This document shows positions 1 to 12,200 of a DNA stretch of 64,000 bases, piece by piece. Positions within the stretch are counted from its first letter, which is position 1, and every line of letters starts with the position of its first letter. The position numbers and the translations under genes were made by a program. The stretch comes from Forficula auricularia (taxonomy: Eukaryota; Arthropoda; Insecta; Dermaptera; Forficulidae). The notes under the pieces are model-generated. The model did no database searches and was not told the DNA's origin. It saw nothing but the letters and a program-made list of their open reading frames with translations. The DNA is taken from assembly GCA_024734495.1 (NCBI GenBank), contig JALMQS010000720.1, positions 186,001 to 250,000 of the forward strand. Direction: 5' to 3'.

Positions 1-2
1 GA

Positions 3-118
3 CAAGAGTCTTTAGGTGAATTGGAAAAGAAATACAAACGTGTTACTGAAAGTGAAGCAGAATCCCATTGGAAACAACAATATAAAGCATCTTTAAATAC
101 GTGCAGTCATGCTTACTG
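3..118 (+). CDS. sno: sno exon a (partial)
   Basis: Charged stretch with ELEKKY and [12 protein letters not shown], then CSHAYW. The frame starts at base 3. The donor GT is at 119-120, and the exon ends after two bases of the Trp codon. Confidence 0.88.
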
Positions 119-2584
119 GTATGATTTACAAATATTACTTGCATATTAATATTAATTAGTTTCCAAAGAATATTTAACATAATTTTTTAAATGTATATTA
201 ATATTATAGGCGTGGTAATTGCAAGAATGTATCCCTTGGCCTAGAATGTGAAGTAGGACTACGACGAAGAACTTATAATGTATTGGCTGGATCCGTTCTA
301 GCAGTTTGGACAAGAGCTGAACGAATTTTGCAACAATTTGCAGGACATGGTCAAAACCAACGTATGCAAGTGGTTCGTTTACGTGCTGATAACGATGTAA
401 AAATTGTTGGTAAGTATTCTCATATAAACAGATAGATTATTCCGATATACATACACCATTTTCAAAGATTGAATCATTACTTTATATAACTATATATTAT
501 AAAAAAATTATAATTAATTAATTTAAAAGAAGACATGTAATTTTTTAATAATGAAATAGGAATAGGAATAGTTTTTTATAAAAGTTTAACGTCTAGAAAT
601 TTTCCCCAAATTTTCACTACAGTAATTTTTTACCAAATGAATAATAGTATAATCTAGATCAGTGGTTCCCAACCTTTTGTGGCCCATCGCCCCTTTCTGC
701 AGGTTGTCAAACACCTATCGCCACCTTTTCATTTTCATTGTATGCCTAATTTTAATTTGAAGTTAAGTGAAAATAATAAAGCGCAAACTCGAAATTTAGG
801 AAAACCCGAATCAATGAATTTATTATTGACATCTGGTATTTCTTTTAGTTAAAAAGCCTTCCGACAGGACTTAATCTCTTAACCAAAAATATGACAAACA
901 TAAATTAAATTTATTGAGGTTCAAAAAGTGGGAATTGTAAAGTCCCACCATCCTATTGTCAAATAAGGCATGTCCGAGCATCAAAGGACATGCCGCCTAC
1001 TACTCCAAAATATTACTATTTAAAACAATTATATTATTATGAAGAAAAAATACTCTAAATGCCGCGTTCACAACAGTATGTTTCTTTGTAATTTATTAGA
1101 AATTTAAATATTTTTTCTAAAAAATATTAATATAACATTATTTATATTTGAGAATGAAAATTATATTAACTCGCAAGGGAAGTGATTCTATTTCTTTGCA
1201 CGTGAGTGTATTTTAATTTTCCCCCTTTGAATACTCATAGCCCCTCCCACTTATTTATCGCCCCCCCCCCTGATAACCCAAATCGCCCACTTGGGGGGCG
1301 ATCGCCCCCAGGTTGGGAACCACTGATCTAGATAATCTGACACTTCACTATTCCAATGTTTCTTGCGATAAGGTGTAGTAGCCTATGCAGTATCACTGCT
1401 TTCATATAACGTTATTATGTTTACATATTCAGTATACAAAATCACAAGTCTTGTACAAGACGCTACTTAACAAGTTTTTGTTTCTCTTGAAACTTGTTTA
1501 ATTTTCCAACCCTATTCTTGCATTCCAGTAGAATGAAAAATTTTACTTATACTCTATCGACAAGATAGTGTTTTTATAACCCCAATTTTTAAGATAATTT
1601 GGGGATTCTACGGTAACTGTGGCGCCGCGATCTGACGATGAATTCTTATAGTACTCACCAAAATGAAGAATACCATTTTTTGAGATTTCGCTTAGTTTTC
1701 AAGATCTCGAGTTTAAAAAAATACTATTTTTGTATTTATTTTCTTTTATTTTTCAATTGTTTTTTTTTATAGAAACTACGGAAACCGTAGTATCACAGGT
1801 TCCGTGTGGCGCCATATCTGATGACGGATTCTTTTAGAACTAGACAGAATAAGTCGGAAAGTAAAAATAAAATTTTAAACTACAAATTTGAACTGAAATT
1901 GAGTTTATTGACCGTGATGTCTCAAATTGTCTCAAGTGAGCGCCAGTGGGCTTTGACAATTTTCACTTTAAGAACTTTTCATAGGTTTGGTTCTATTCAT
2001 CATCTCGGTTCATTTAGATAAAAAAATGGGTTCTCGAACAAACTTTGAAAGGTTCGGTTAAGATATATTTAGCCAACCTAATCGCCTAAATTGCAGCCCG
2101 AAAGAGCCGAACTGAATATATCTTAACCGAACCGGCAACGACTTTTACTTATTCGAATTTTTTTGGGGATTTACTAATTATTTTTTAATTAATATTCATT
2201 TTCTAAAAGAATCCGTCGTCAGTAGCGACGCCACACGGGACCCGTGATACTACGGTTTCCGTGGTTTCTATAAAAATAACAATTGGAAAATAAATACAAA
2301 AAACAGTATTTTTTAAATTCGATATCTTGAAAACTAAGCGAAATCTCAAAAAATGGTATTCTTCATTTTCGTCTTATTTTGGTGAGTACTATAAGAATCC
2401 ATCGACAGATCACGGCCCCACAGTTATTATACAATTGCAGATAATTTAAATTTTATTTATTTTGCAAATTCATTTAAATTTTATTTTTCCCTTTTCAGGT
2501 ACTTTGATTCCTAAGAGTTGTGTTGGACATCTTCGAGAAGCCTTAGCGTCCGATGCAGAAAAAACTGACGAGATTACATTCTAA
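3..2584 (+). CDS. sno: strawberry notch (SBNO), C-terminal part, three exons
   Basis: Partial gene, open at the left edge. Coding exons are 3-118, 210-409 and 2499-2584; both introns are GT-AG and the reading frame is continuous (133 residues plus TAA at 2582). The residues include [54 protein letters not shown] and [11 protein letters not shown]. These match the conserved C-terminal SBNO domain (HC_AAA_D). Family knowledge: strawberry notch proteins are large nuclear DExD/H helicase-related co-regulators acting downstream of Notch and EGFR signalling. The helicase core lies upstream of the window. The tail after the last conserved block is short and acidic ([11 protein letters not shown]). 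The 2.1-kb last intron carries a hAT element and a TA-flanked foldback element. Identity is secure; the exact C-terminus is a prediction. Confidence 0.92.
210..409 (+). CDS. sno: sno exon b
   Basis: Acceptor AG is at 208-209; the first base completes the split Trp codon. The exon encodes RGNCK through [15 protein letters not shown] and ends one base into a Gly codon, before a strong GTAAGT donor at 410. Confidence 0.92.
660..1325. mobile_element. hAT-type non-autonomous element in the last sno intron
   Basis: The ends are CAGTGGTTCCCAACC and its exact inverse. They are flanked by a perfect 8-bp duplication ATCTAGAT (652-659 and 1326-1333). Terminal CAG and an 8-bp duplication are hAT hallmarks. 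No transposase is visible in the 666 bp. A second copy lies at 18215-18721. Confidence 0.9.
1616..2424. repeat. TA-flanked foldback (MITE-like) element in the last sno intron
   Basis: Long imperfect inverted arms (about 1616-1860 and 2200-2424) have ends ACTGTGGCGCC and GGCCCCACAGT. A TA dinucleotide lies directly outside each end (1614-1615, 2425-2426), as expected for Tc1/mariner-type insertion. The centre (about 2047-2127) holds a second, shorter inverted repeat around GGTTCGGTTAAGATATAT. There is no coding capacity. Confidence 0.75.
2499..2584 (+). CDS. sno: sno last coding exon
   Basis: Acceptor TTTTCAG ends at 2498. The exon encodes [15 protein letters not shown] and a short acidic tail, then TAA. 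The Gly split by the intron is restored, which supports the junction. Confidence 0.9.
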
Positions 2585-4040
2585 ATAGGTATATAATTAA
2601 TTCTTAAATGCTTTAGTTGTATAAAAAATTTTAATTCCTTATAATTATTTATCCATAAATTTTTCAGAAAAAATTAACGAACAATTTATTTACTTATATC
2701 TTATATTATTAATAAGAATAATATAATTACTGAAAACATCTTGCCGTAAAGTGAAGTTTTCGAGTGATAAGTGATAGTTTCTATTTAAAAAATTTAATAT
2801 AACAATACAGAAAACAAAAATAATAAAAAAAACTTTGAAAAAAAAAAATAAAAAAATAAAAAAAATGTTTCCTATGAAAATATTAATGAAAAAACAAATT
2901 ATGTATTTTCCATAAACAACTATTATTTTTTCTTTTATTTGAAAATTTTGTATATATTTATAAACTATACATACATATTTTTATAGATATAAATACAGGG
3001 TGGTTTCCCTAGGTGTAAAAATTCTTCAAAAAAATAAAATGTATATATATTTTTTTTTTTTATTATTAACTTGAAGTAAAATATCAAACCCCTTTGGAGT
3101 CTAAAGGACTTTGAATTTTATTTTTGTTTTCCCATCTCTCTAGTTTTGTATATTTTATTTATTAAAGAGAGTAAAGACAATGAATACTGAAATAGCTTTC
3201 CTAATTTAATGTATTTAAAAGACCTCTCTTATAAAGCATTATCTCTAAGATAATTTTTTTCTCCCTTATTTTCAAAATATTAAAAAAAAAATATTCATCA
3301 TTATCAAATGTAAAATAAATAAATAATGCATCAAAAAAAAAATCCATTCATATATTTTTACGCCTCTCTGTATTTATATTTAAATAGTAAAATATTAAAT
3401 TGTCTCCTTATTCTTTAAGGATGATCTTAAATAAATAGGAAGATTCTTTTAATACTTCTTGCTTCTCTTTCTTCAATTTGATTTTTGTTTCATTTATGAA
3501 ACAATATTGTAAAATAAATTTTAAATATTAAAAAATAAATAAATAAAAAGAAATACGCTTTTTTTTCGATTTGACTTTGGAGACAGTAGAATGTTAAAGT
3601 AAAATTTACATCTAATAACGAAAAATTTATTTTTCAGCTAAGAATTTTAAAAAATTAGACTAGTAATTTTAAAATTATATAATCCAGAAAAAAATGGAAA
3701 ATTTTCGCAATAAAGCTTCTCTCACCTGAATGATTAGTAAAAGATTTTGTAATTACATCATATAATCAAGGAAATTGGTATGAATTGTATTTAACTTCCC
3801 ACATCGGATCCATTTTATCAAATTTTCTAAAAAAAAAAAAAAACTTAATATTTAGTAAAAAAGTGACAAATATTATTCCCTATATTCAAACCAACAAAGA
3901 AATCTTAGGGAAGGAGGGTAGTCCTAAAGGAATTTTGAAATTTTTTTTTATTTTCTACTTTTTTTTTGGCTTTTCGGTCTTTCTAGCCATAAGCCAATTT
4001 ACGATACTAATTATTTTATTTTTAAATTTGTCTCTATCTC
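2585..4040. other. sno 3' flank, low-complexity AT-rich DNA
   Basis: Probably the sno 3' UTR followed by intergenic sequence. Poly-A/poly-T runs and many AATAAA-like words are present, too many to choose a polyadenylation signal. The small reading frames here are low-complexity and not credible genes. Confidence 0.5.
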
Positions 4041-4041
4041 C

Positions 4042-4137
4042 CGGGGTCAGGTTTTAGCCGGATGCCTCGAGTCGGATTCGAACCCGGGTCCACTTGATTA
4101 GCAGGCTGACACGCTAACCCCTAGCCTACCCGATAGG
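4042..4137 (-). repeat. tRNA-like sequence, probable SINE head
   Basis: Read on the minus strand it has an A-box-like GGCTAGGGGTTAGCGTG and a perfect B-box GGGTTCGAATCC, so RNA polymerase III promoter elements are present. The anticodon region reads CTGCTAATC, as in tRNA-Ser(GCT). The anticodon stem and acceptor stem do not pair, so it is not a functional tRNA. Confidence 0.6.
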
Positions 4138-4486
4138 GGGATTTTCAACTTTCCTTTTGTTTTTCTCCCAGCAACAATTGTTCGAATGCAATTGTTTTTC
4201 TAGGAACCACAATCAAAAGGGCATAGAGTGGTACACTCCACATCTCAATCCATACTTCTTTCTTGAAATCCACTATAGTTCTAAACATATCGCTTTTTTA
4301 CTTTATATATGTATAAATATATATATATCAATCTTCTTTCAGTCAACTTGACAAATTTTTTAAAATTTAAATATTCCATACATTTTTATGTGATTATGTG
4401 GTGTTACCAATCATTTAAGGTTTAATTTTTTTTATATTTTTTCACTTAAAAGAAAAAACACATTTAGCCTTCAAATAATATAATAT

Positions 4487-5025
4487 TAAATAAATTTATA
4501 ATTTTCTCATTAATATATCGAAGAATAATTAACATATTAACGAGAATTGTTTTTGATCGCGTTTTTAAACAAGATATATAGCGACTACTGCTGGTTGAGG
4601 TTATTAGAGTCTGCTGAGTTTTAAATCTGGACCAAGAGAATGAGGTGATCCATATATCAGTGTTTGATATAAAAAGCATCATGTGGGCTAATCGCCAAAT
4701 GATGCTGGATTATAGCTAAATGGATCACATCTTTTTCATTCTCTTGGTCCAGATTTAAGACTCAGCCGACTCCAATAGCTTCAACCAGCAGTGGTCTCGC
4801 GATATATATCTTGTTTAAAAAGCACAATCAAAACAATTCTCGTTAATATGTTAATTATTCTCTGATATATTAATGAGAAAATTATAAATTTATTTAACTT
4901 CATTATTTCAAGTTAGAAATACATATATAAATTCGGATATTATTTTCACTTAATATTTGACAAAAATCACTTGCATTTGATTCGTGATCAAATTAAATAC
5001 AGGAAACTTATGATTAATATAATAT
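4487..5025. repeat. foldback element, family FB-1, copy 1
   Basis: Inverted arms of about 200 bp (from 4487 inward and from 4906 inward) include ACGAGAATTGTTTT and GGACCAAGAGAATGA. The sequence to about 5025 is also shared with the second copy at 31005-31660, so the element extends past the hairpin. There is no open frame of note. Confidence 0.75.
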
Positions 5026-5199
5026 TAATTCCATTAACATAACTTCACCACAATAAGAAAAGAGAACCCTGAAGTTTTAATTGAGAATTCCCTTTGACCC
5101 AAATATTTATATCATTTTTCTTATTATAAAGAAAAGATTATAATTATTTATATGAATGTGTGTCATTGTCTTGATATATGATATATATAATTATATATA

Positions 5200-5546
5200 T
5201 GTGATGGTGCAAGGACCCTAATCTTTACCTACCAGTTTTTTCAGGAATGGCAAAAATGTGAGCTAAATATGGGTATAATTTTTAATTACATATTTGAATT
5301 CAGCAGCAAATTTTCTAATAGCGAGGGTAAAAATGGAAGAAATGCCCTATTTTTGTCTGCTTACAAATTGTAAAAATTTAAACATCTATAACTTAAAACT
5401 ACGTTTTCACTTCTAAACTAAATATCAATTTTTGGAATTTTCGGGCGGGACAAAAAGCGTTTATTAATTGATTCTCTAGAAACAGGAGATGCCATTCCCC
5501 TAATTTTGATTAGGGTGAAGATAATAGATTCCCTTGCACCATCACA
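5200..5546. repeat. short terminal-inverted-repeat element (MITE)
   Basis: Ends TGTGATGGTGCAAGG and CCTTGCACCATCACA are exact inverses, flanked by TA on both sides. The flanking DNA is a TA-rich microsatellite, so the TA target duplication is suggestive only. Length is 347 bp and non-coding. Confidence 0.7.
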
Positions 5547-6333
5547 TATATTGAAATTTAATTATTCTTAAATCATTTCCATAATATTTTGATTGTAAAC
5601 GATTTTATTATTCTAAAAAAATTATATGTGTCTTGAAAAAGTTTTGTAAAACTTTTTTTATATTTATATATGTATACGAATATTGTTAAATAATAGATTT
5701 TTATTTTACTATTCCTTAATACAGAAAATAAAACCGAAAAAGAAACTAAAATGTAATATAAATATCATTAATTATACAGAAAATTGTTTTTAAAAAAACA
5801 AGTGGATATATAAAAATGAAACAAACTCTCATGGAGAAAACAATACTCGCATATGTATATATTTATTATTAACTTAAGTAACAAATTATAATCTCTATGT
5901 TATTAGTATTGATTTCGACATCACTTTTACACAAGAGAGAATAGAGGTAATAATTTTTTCATTCATTCCATCTTTATATTAAATATAAATTTAGAAACAA
6001 AAAAGATTCATATATAGTTATATAAAAAATTATCATGATTTCTGAATATTCTATTACTTTTTAATGAATTATTTTTTGAATTTCAATTTTAAATTAACAA
6101 CATGTTCTCTTTCAAGATATTTGATTTATATAGGATTCATGGCTTTTATTTGAAATAATTTTAAAATAAACTGATTTTTTTTGCCCAAAGTGATCTATGG
6201 AGTTTTTATTCTATAACATGAATAGTGATGGAAAGTTTTGTCGAACAAATCACCCATGGTCTAAATAAAAAATTGACATTCTCTCAAGATATCATGTTTC
6301 ACTCAGTAAATAATATATTAAGTACATACATCA
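5547..6333. other. AT-rich intergenic stretch, nothing recognised
   Basis: No exon, repeat pair or RNA gene could be supported. There are A/T runs and scattered TATATA words only. Confidence 0.4.
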
Positions 6334-6545
6334 TGGCCCGTGCCTGGCGGGTGTCCATTGCGTGCGCCGCACGCAGGCTTTCAAATCGCCAGGGATTTTT
6401 TTTTATGAGATTAAAAAAAACAAAAACTAAATGATTTGAAAATTTTTTTTTTTACAAATTTCATAGTTTAATCTCATAAAAAAAATCACTGGCTATTTGA
6501 ACGCCTGCGTGCGACGCACGCAATCAACACCCGCCAGGCACGGAC
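6334..6545. repeat. GC-ended inverted-repeat element
   Basis: Arms of about 95 bp pair almost fully: CCCGTGCCTGGCGGGTG at the left and its inverse at the right, then a GCACGCAGGC block and an AT-rich loop. Ends of high GC content in AT-rich DNA mark a young insertion. No target duplication is obvious. Confidence 0.7.
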
Positions 6546-7057
6546 CTGCATACATGACGGATTAGGCCTTAACGCTGCATTTATCAACACTTATAAACTG
6601 ATCCGAAAATGTATTCAGAATAAAATATAATATTTTTTTTTACCCCATGAGTGATCTATTCTAAAAAAAACTTTTTAAATCTTTAAGCCGACCAGCATTA
6701 CTTAACATTAAATGTAAAAATGCATGGTGAGACCGAAAAAACATACAAACTTTAAATGGTTCTTTTTAAAAGCACATGTTACCGATTTTTTTATAAAATT
6801 ATGTTCACTATATAATACCATATGTCCAAGTAAAATAAATTTAAATTACTTATTAAAAATAAACTAATAAAAACATTTGGTAAGTCAAGAAGCTTTAATT
6901 AAATCAAATTCACTGTTCATAGTAATAATAATAATTTAAAACAACTAATATTTTGTATAGGTGATTATTTTATCTTTACATTTTCTACAATGAATAAATT
7001 TTCATTGGAAAACTTTGTTCTCTCGTGTTGACGTATGTGATGCTTTATACATAAATG

Positions 7058-7089
<32 letters not shown>

Positions 7090-7573
7090 TAATACAAGGA
7101 TTGTCAACTTGTGATTATTACAATTTTATATTTACTTATTATTCTTTTTCTCACTATTATTTTTTTTTTAATTTATGTATCGTAAAAAAAAAAATCTTAT
7201 ACATATATATCTTCATTTAATTTAAAATATAAAACTTAATTTTTCATTTATCATTCTTGATAAAATATTTATTTAAATTAGTTGGCAATTCCTTCAGTGC
7301 AAATGTTTTCCTATACATTTAAGGGTAGAATATTATATACATAAATATATAATATCATTTAAATACTGTATTCAACATTAGTGCCTAATCATTAGGACAG
7401 GCTTAAATAAGATCCCTTTGTGTACTCGAATTGTGTCCTTAAAAATGATATTTATAAAAAAAAAATAATAATAATCATACAAAAAGAAAAAACTGTTTTT
7501 TAATTTTTTTGTAGCACCTGGTACTAGGACACTTGACATATATCAAAATTTCTTTACATTTTATATATTAAGC
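6546..7573. other. AT-rich intergenic stretch with (TTA)n microsatellite
   Basis: A TTA/TATA microsatellite sits at about 7058-7092. Otherwise there is low-complexity sequence with no supportable gene. Confidence 0.4.
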
Positions 7574-7577
7574 TTAA

Positions 7578-8315
7578 GGTAGTTGTTTCGCAACAATACT
7601 AGCAAAAAGTTAATGCTAGAGTATATAGAACAGACAATAAGGATTCATAATTCATAAGCACAAAACTTTTTGCTGTTTATGTACCGATTCTAGCCAATCC
7701 CGTGCTCGTTTGACAAATCTGGCACCATTGTAAGAGATTGAATATTTTTATATTAAAATGACAGATAAAATACATTTTAAAAGTTAAAAAATTTCTATAA
7801 AAATCGTTTTGTTATTTTTTAACAAATGTAATCAACGCCTACGTTACACCTTATGAAAATTATAATTTTGAAAAAATCTAGCGCATGCGCGCTTTATACA
7901 TCTTTCGCTGGTTAAATAAATGCGCTGTTGCCAAATTGTTTTTAGTGTAAATTTTTTTTTTATACATTTTTCATTATTTATTCATTATTATCTCAGAAAC
8001 TGTGTTGTAAGTTGTAACTATGAATCAAAATTGTCTTAAAATATGTATTGGTTATTGTTTAATGTTGGTTTAGTTTTTTATAAAAATGGTAAGAAGGGTT
8101 TCTTAATTATAATTAAATATGTATGTAAATTTTCCAATATCCCGTATAGTTCAATGTATAAGAGTCTGAAATCTCTATTTTTGAAATTTAATATCTCCGG
8201 TACTAAATTGTTCATAAATTTCGTTTTGCCACCAATCGATGCAGAAGTATTTAAATAATAATCTGTCTAAATTTCAAAAAAATCCTAAGAAAACCCATTT
8301 GGCGGAACAACTACC
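7578..8315. mobile_element. TTAA-bounded inverted-repeat element, copy 1
   Basis: Ends GGTAGTTGTTTCG and a near-inverse CGGAACAACTACC are flanked by TTAA on both sides (7574-7577, 8316-8319). TTAA duplication is typical of piggyBac-type transposition, though the termini are not the usual piggyBac CCY. It contains no transposase. Related ends occur at 28770-29294 and 34579-35857. Confidence 0.65.
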
Positions 8316-8794
8316 TTAAGCATGTATAATTTTTAAGTAAAAGGACCAAAGGATCCCAGCATTCGGAAAAATGTGACACGCCAAAGTCAAGAACCTACTA
8401 CTAAATCCCATAGAGTCCTTATGGAGCCTTCCTCTCGATATACTAGAGCATAGATGTTAAATCCATTCCACTTAAAAATGCATCAAAACGACGGTATTAT
8501 CAAGCAGAATATTTGAAATTCGATTTTCATTATTTTGGTGACAAATTTAATCAATTATCTTTGTATATAAAAGACGTCGATATTAGTAGCTTGAAAATTA
8601 CTCTAGAAAATCAAGAGAGATGATCAATTACTAGAACCGAAATGTTAAGGATTATTTTTTTTATGTCAGAATGGTTGTTTAATCCTAAGCTAAAAAAATG
8701 CAATTCTAGCACTTGGCTTGTTCACCGAGGTGAACCATATCTGACAAATGTAATATATATATAGTAGGTACGCGGAAAAATTTGCCTATCAAAG

Positions 8795-9185
8795 AATTGA
8801 TTAAAAACAAACCTTATGGGTCAAAATGGGGAAAAATTGAAAAAAGTACGAGTTTTAGGGATATTCAAAAGTGATGCCGGGGACTGTTTTTTGACAGACG
8901 CTAGTACCGTTTCTACTTAACCTAAATAGATGAAATTGTTATCATTTTACGCGTAATTTAAAGAGCTTTAATTTATCTAATGGATATCTTTTTGATTTGA
9001 TAAGCCGTTTTAGAGTTATTCGAGAAAAACTGAAATTTACTCATTTTGAGGCGCGTATAAAAATTTCCAGAACACTGATTTGGGGGGACTTAGGGTAGTA
9101 ATATTGGAGTACCAATAAAGGTATTCCAGCAATAAAATCTTTACCGGGAATTATTTCCTGTAATTTGCCTGGACTATTTGTTTTA
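8795..9185. repeat. single arm of foldback family FB-2
   Basis: Closely resembles both arms of the large palindrome at 54978-56284: GAGTTTTAGGGATATTC, ATTTATCTAATGGATATC and AGTAATATTGGAGTACCAAT recur in order. Here only one arm is present, so the second was never copied or has been lost. Confidence 0.7.
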
Positions 9186-9299
9186 ATGCGATGTATTTAT
9201 ACTATACTATATAGGCATAAATGGGCAATTTATTTAATATTTAAATTTATTATTAATAATATTTAATAGTAATAATAAGGGTGTCTCTAGGCTGAGTAA

Positions 9300-9600
9300 G
9301 TTTGCACATTTTTTTGTTATTTAATAAATGTGCTGGTGAGTAATTCTTTCATTAGAATCTGTTTAAGGAAAATGGATAAAAAGGCCGCGCTATGGCGGAA
9401 GAATGATCTCTCTTGAATTTAGAGTTAAAAGACATTTATTTTAAGGATGCCATCAAACGAAAAAATATTTTTAGGTAAGAAAAAATATATTAAATCGAAA
9501 TGAATAGAAGATTTAGATATTTATCATTTAAAATTATTAATTCATCGAAACTGTAAATAACGTAGTCTTGATAAAAGTTTCACTATTTTCTCCAGTTTTT
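9300..9600. repeat. dispersed repeat R3, copy 1
   Basis: Shares ordered blocks (TTGTTATTTAATAAATGTGC, TTTAGATATTTATCATT, GTCTTGATAAAAGTTTCAC) with 35998-36285. Non-coding. Identity of the family is unknown. Confidence 0.55.
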
Positions 9601-10059
9601 AAATGTGTACTTATTTACATCAAGCATAAGACATGTCCTATAATTTATTAATATAATTTAAACAACTACAAAAAACTTAATAATTAATAATTTATTTATT
9701 TAAATTTACCTCTCGGGAAATTTTTCAACTAGGATTCAGCTGATTTGCTCAGAATTTTTATCTTGCCAATGACATTTGACATGCTTTGTAATGAATCTTT
9801 GGAAATTATTTTTGACTTTCATCAATGACTTTTATTAACAACTCCGAAACATAGAGTATACTATGCTCCGAAAATTAAAGTAATTCCAATTTACACAGAT
9901 AATTTGAACCTCTTCACAATGGTAAGATATTTTTCACTAATTCTATATGCCAATAATATTAATACAAATTGTTTCACTTTTTTATACTTACTTCCCTTTT
10001 ATCTGAATTCCACATTCTTTACGACTAGGGTTGATTTGATTCAAGTCAATAAGAGTACT

Positions 10060-11230
10060 TAGACATTTCAAAAGCCTTCGATATGGTCTGGCACAAAAAT
10101 CTTTTTGCCAAATTGATCTTCGTCGGCCTTACACCGAAACTCTGCAAGTAGTTCGAAAATTTTCTTTCAGATCGTAGAATTAAGGTTGTCATCGACGGAA
10201 TATCATCTTCCTCCTTCCACACCAACGCTGGAGTTCCTCAGGGATCGGTTATCTATATCAACGACCTTCTAAACTTGGCCTCCAATCCGATACATTGTTA
10301 CGCAGATGACAGCACCCTACATAACGTCCCTGCATCGCATAAAAACCGTGCAGACATTGTCTCCTCAATAAATTTAGACTTAGGCAGACTTAAAAACTGG
10401 GGATCCCAAAACTTAGTTAACTTCAATGCAGTGAAAACTCAGTTTTGCCTTATTTCTAGGCGCGTCGACAGAAACCTCCCAAACATATCATTCGATTTAA
10501 ACTCACTGGAATTTAGGGATAAAATTTCAATGCTAGGCCTAACTCTAGGGTCTGACCTTTCATGGAATCACCATATCTCAACCACTGCTAAAGCTGCAGC
10601 GCGCAAGCTTGGTCTCCTATTTAGGTCTAGACGCTATTATAATCCCAGTCAACTTCTTACACTGTATAAGGTTCAAATTCGTCCCTGTCTCGAATATAGC
10701 TCTCATCTGTGGAGGGGTGCCTCCAAGTATTCTCTCGCTACACTGGATGCGATTCAGAAGCGAGCAATTAAACTAATAGGAGACCTGGCCCTAACAAACC
10801 CACTCGACTCCCTGGCTCACCGAAGAACCGTTTCTGCCCTTTCCCTGTACTACAGATACTATCACGGTGTCTGTTCAGTCGAGCTGAAATCAATTATCCC
10901 CCCTAATGCCCTCTTTACGAGAAACACGCGGTTTTCTAACGCTCAGCACCCCTTCGCTGTCAAATTGGATAAAAGTCGAACAAGCGCTTTCGCCAACTCT
11001 TTTATCCTTATGACCTCCAGAGATTGGAACTCGCTCCCTGCCACCATCTTTCTCGCGACTTATAACCTTCAGCTGTTTAAGACCCCTATTCACAGACACC
11101 TTCGACCCCCGCCCAGCCCATAAAATTCTTTCTTCTTCTTTTCACGATGGAGGGGCCAACCCAGGCCTTTAGGGGATACACCTTTTTGGTGCAACTCCTT
11201 CTCTCATCATTTTCATTAAAAAAAAATCTG
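10060..11230 (+). pseudogene. non-LTR retrotransposon fragment, reverse transcriptase 3' part
   Basis: The upstream part encodes SKAFDMVWHKNLFAKL, a stop, then GVPQGSV; the reading then jumps by a small deletion to INDLL. An open frame 10275-11123 continues with CYADDS (the catalytic YADD box), [31 protein letters not shown] and KRAIKLIGD. These are the palm, thumb and connection motifs of a jockey/CR1-like LINE. The 3' end is a non-coding tail ending in an A run at about 11228. It is 5'-truncated: no endonuclease or gag is present. The internal stop and deletion mean it is dead. The same family recurs at 32345-33030 and 52040-52360. Confidence 0.88.
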
Positions 11231-12200
11231 GCTCACCTGCGAGATGCGAACCTCTCTGGCATATGTAAACGCCATAAATATTCTTATTATTCATTTTATG
11301 ATTTTCTAAGAAAATTTGAATCTATTACCATCGGCAAATTGAAATCTTTCATATTTATACGTTTACTTATTTATTTATTTTCATCCATACCCTATTTGGG
11401 TTTTGGGATTATTATTTATACTATAAACCTCTTAACTTTTTTTTTAGTACTTGATCGATACACGTAAGTATCAATACTCTTTGCATACTCGTAACAGATT
11501 ATTTTATACGCTTGGATGTTCCATTTTACTTTACCCAAAGATGAATCGTTCGAATTATTTTTGACATTTCTGGTTTGGACCCCAAGTCTCTTATGGTGGA
11601 CCGGGCCCTCCCAGAGTTACATGTCTGTCATTTTGATAATTATTATAGTATCCGTACTTTCTGGTTTCAAATCATTCTTATTCACTAGCTGACCCCATAT
11701 TTATCTTCGAGACAAATAAAACTATCGAATATTTATAGAGTTTTATTAGTCCCTCTTGTTTTAGAATTCATTTTGCAGCTTTATTATTAGGGAGCATCCA
11801 TTAATAACATAAGGATGATTTTTTCACATTTTGTCAATCCCCCAGCCCCTTTCTTAATTAAGATTTTATATTTTTTTACTTAACCATATAGAAAAGAAAA
11901 AAATATTAATTGTTTTTGATAACCATATATTAATTTTTGAAAATTTGTACAAGGTAACCAGTGAAAGACTGTAGGGTTTGTCAAAATTATTACTTGTTCG
12001 TTTTCAATCTTTTTTATTTCCTTTTTTTTGTAGCTTATAGAGCATCCCTTGGAGATTATAATGACTATCTATGATGTCCAGCAACTCAAGTTTTTCTATT
12101 CCAGTGAAAGATCAATAAATTAATCAAACTCAAAGAAAAAAATGACTGGCAACATTTTAATCTAGCGATAATATGATTCGAAACCTAATCGGCCTGGTTA
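11231..12200. other. intergenic DNA, nothing recognised
   Basis: AT-rich with a few richer patches (about 11575-11640). A frame at 11147-11467 runs out of the LINE tail and looks like chance. A 5' exon of Sirt4 could hide here, but none can be supported. Confidence 0.35.

Noticed and set aside
4042..4137. A functional tRNA-Ser(GCT) gene
   Set aside because: The B-box is perfect, but anticodon and acceptor stems do not pair and there is no closing CCA-type end, so it fits a SINE head better.
3785..4351. Small open frames downstream of sno
   Set aside because: Low-complexity F/I/L-rich translations of poly-T sequence; one overlaps a tRNA-like repeat. No homology features.
10890..11099. Minus-strand frame within the LINE
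   Set aside because: Shadow of the reverse transcriptase reading frame.
10275..11123. A 282-codon host protein
   Set aside because: It has the YADD reverse transcriptase box and LINE C-terminal motifs, and its upstream coding part is broken. It is a retrotransposon fragment.
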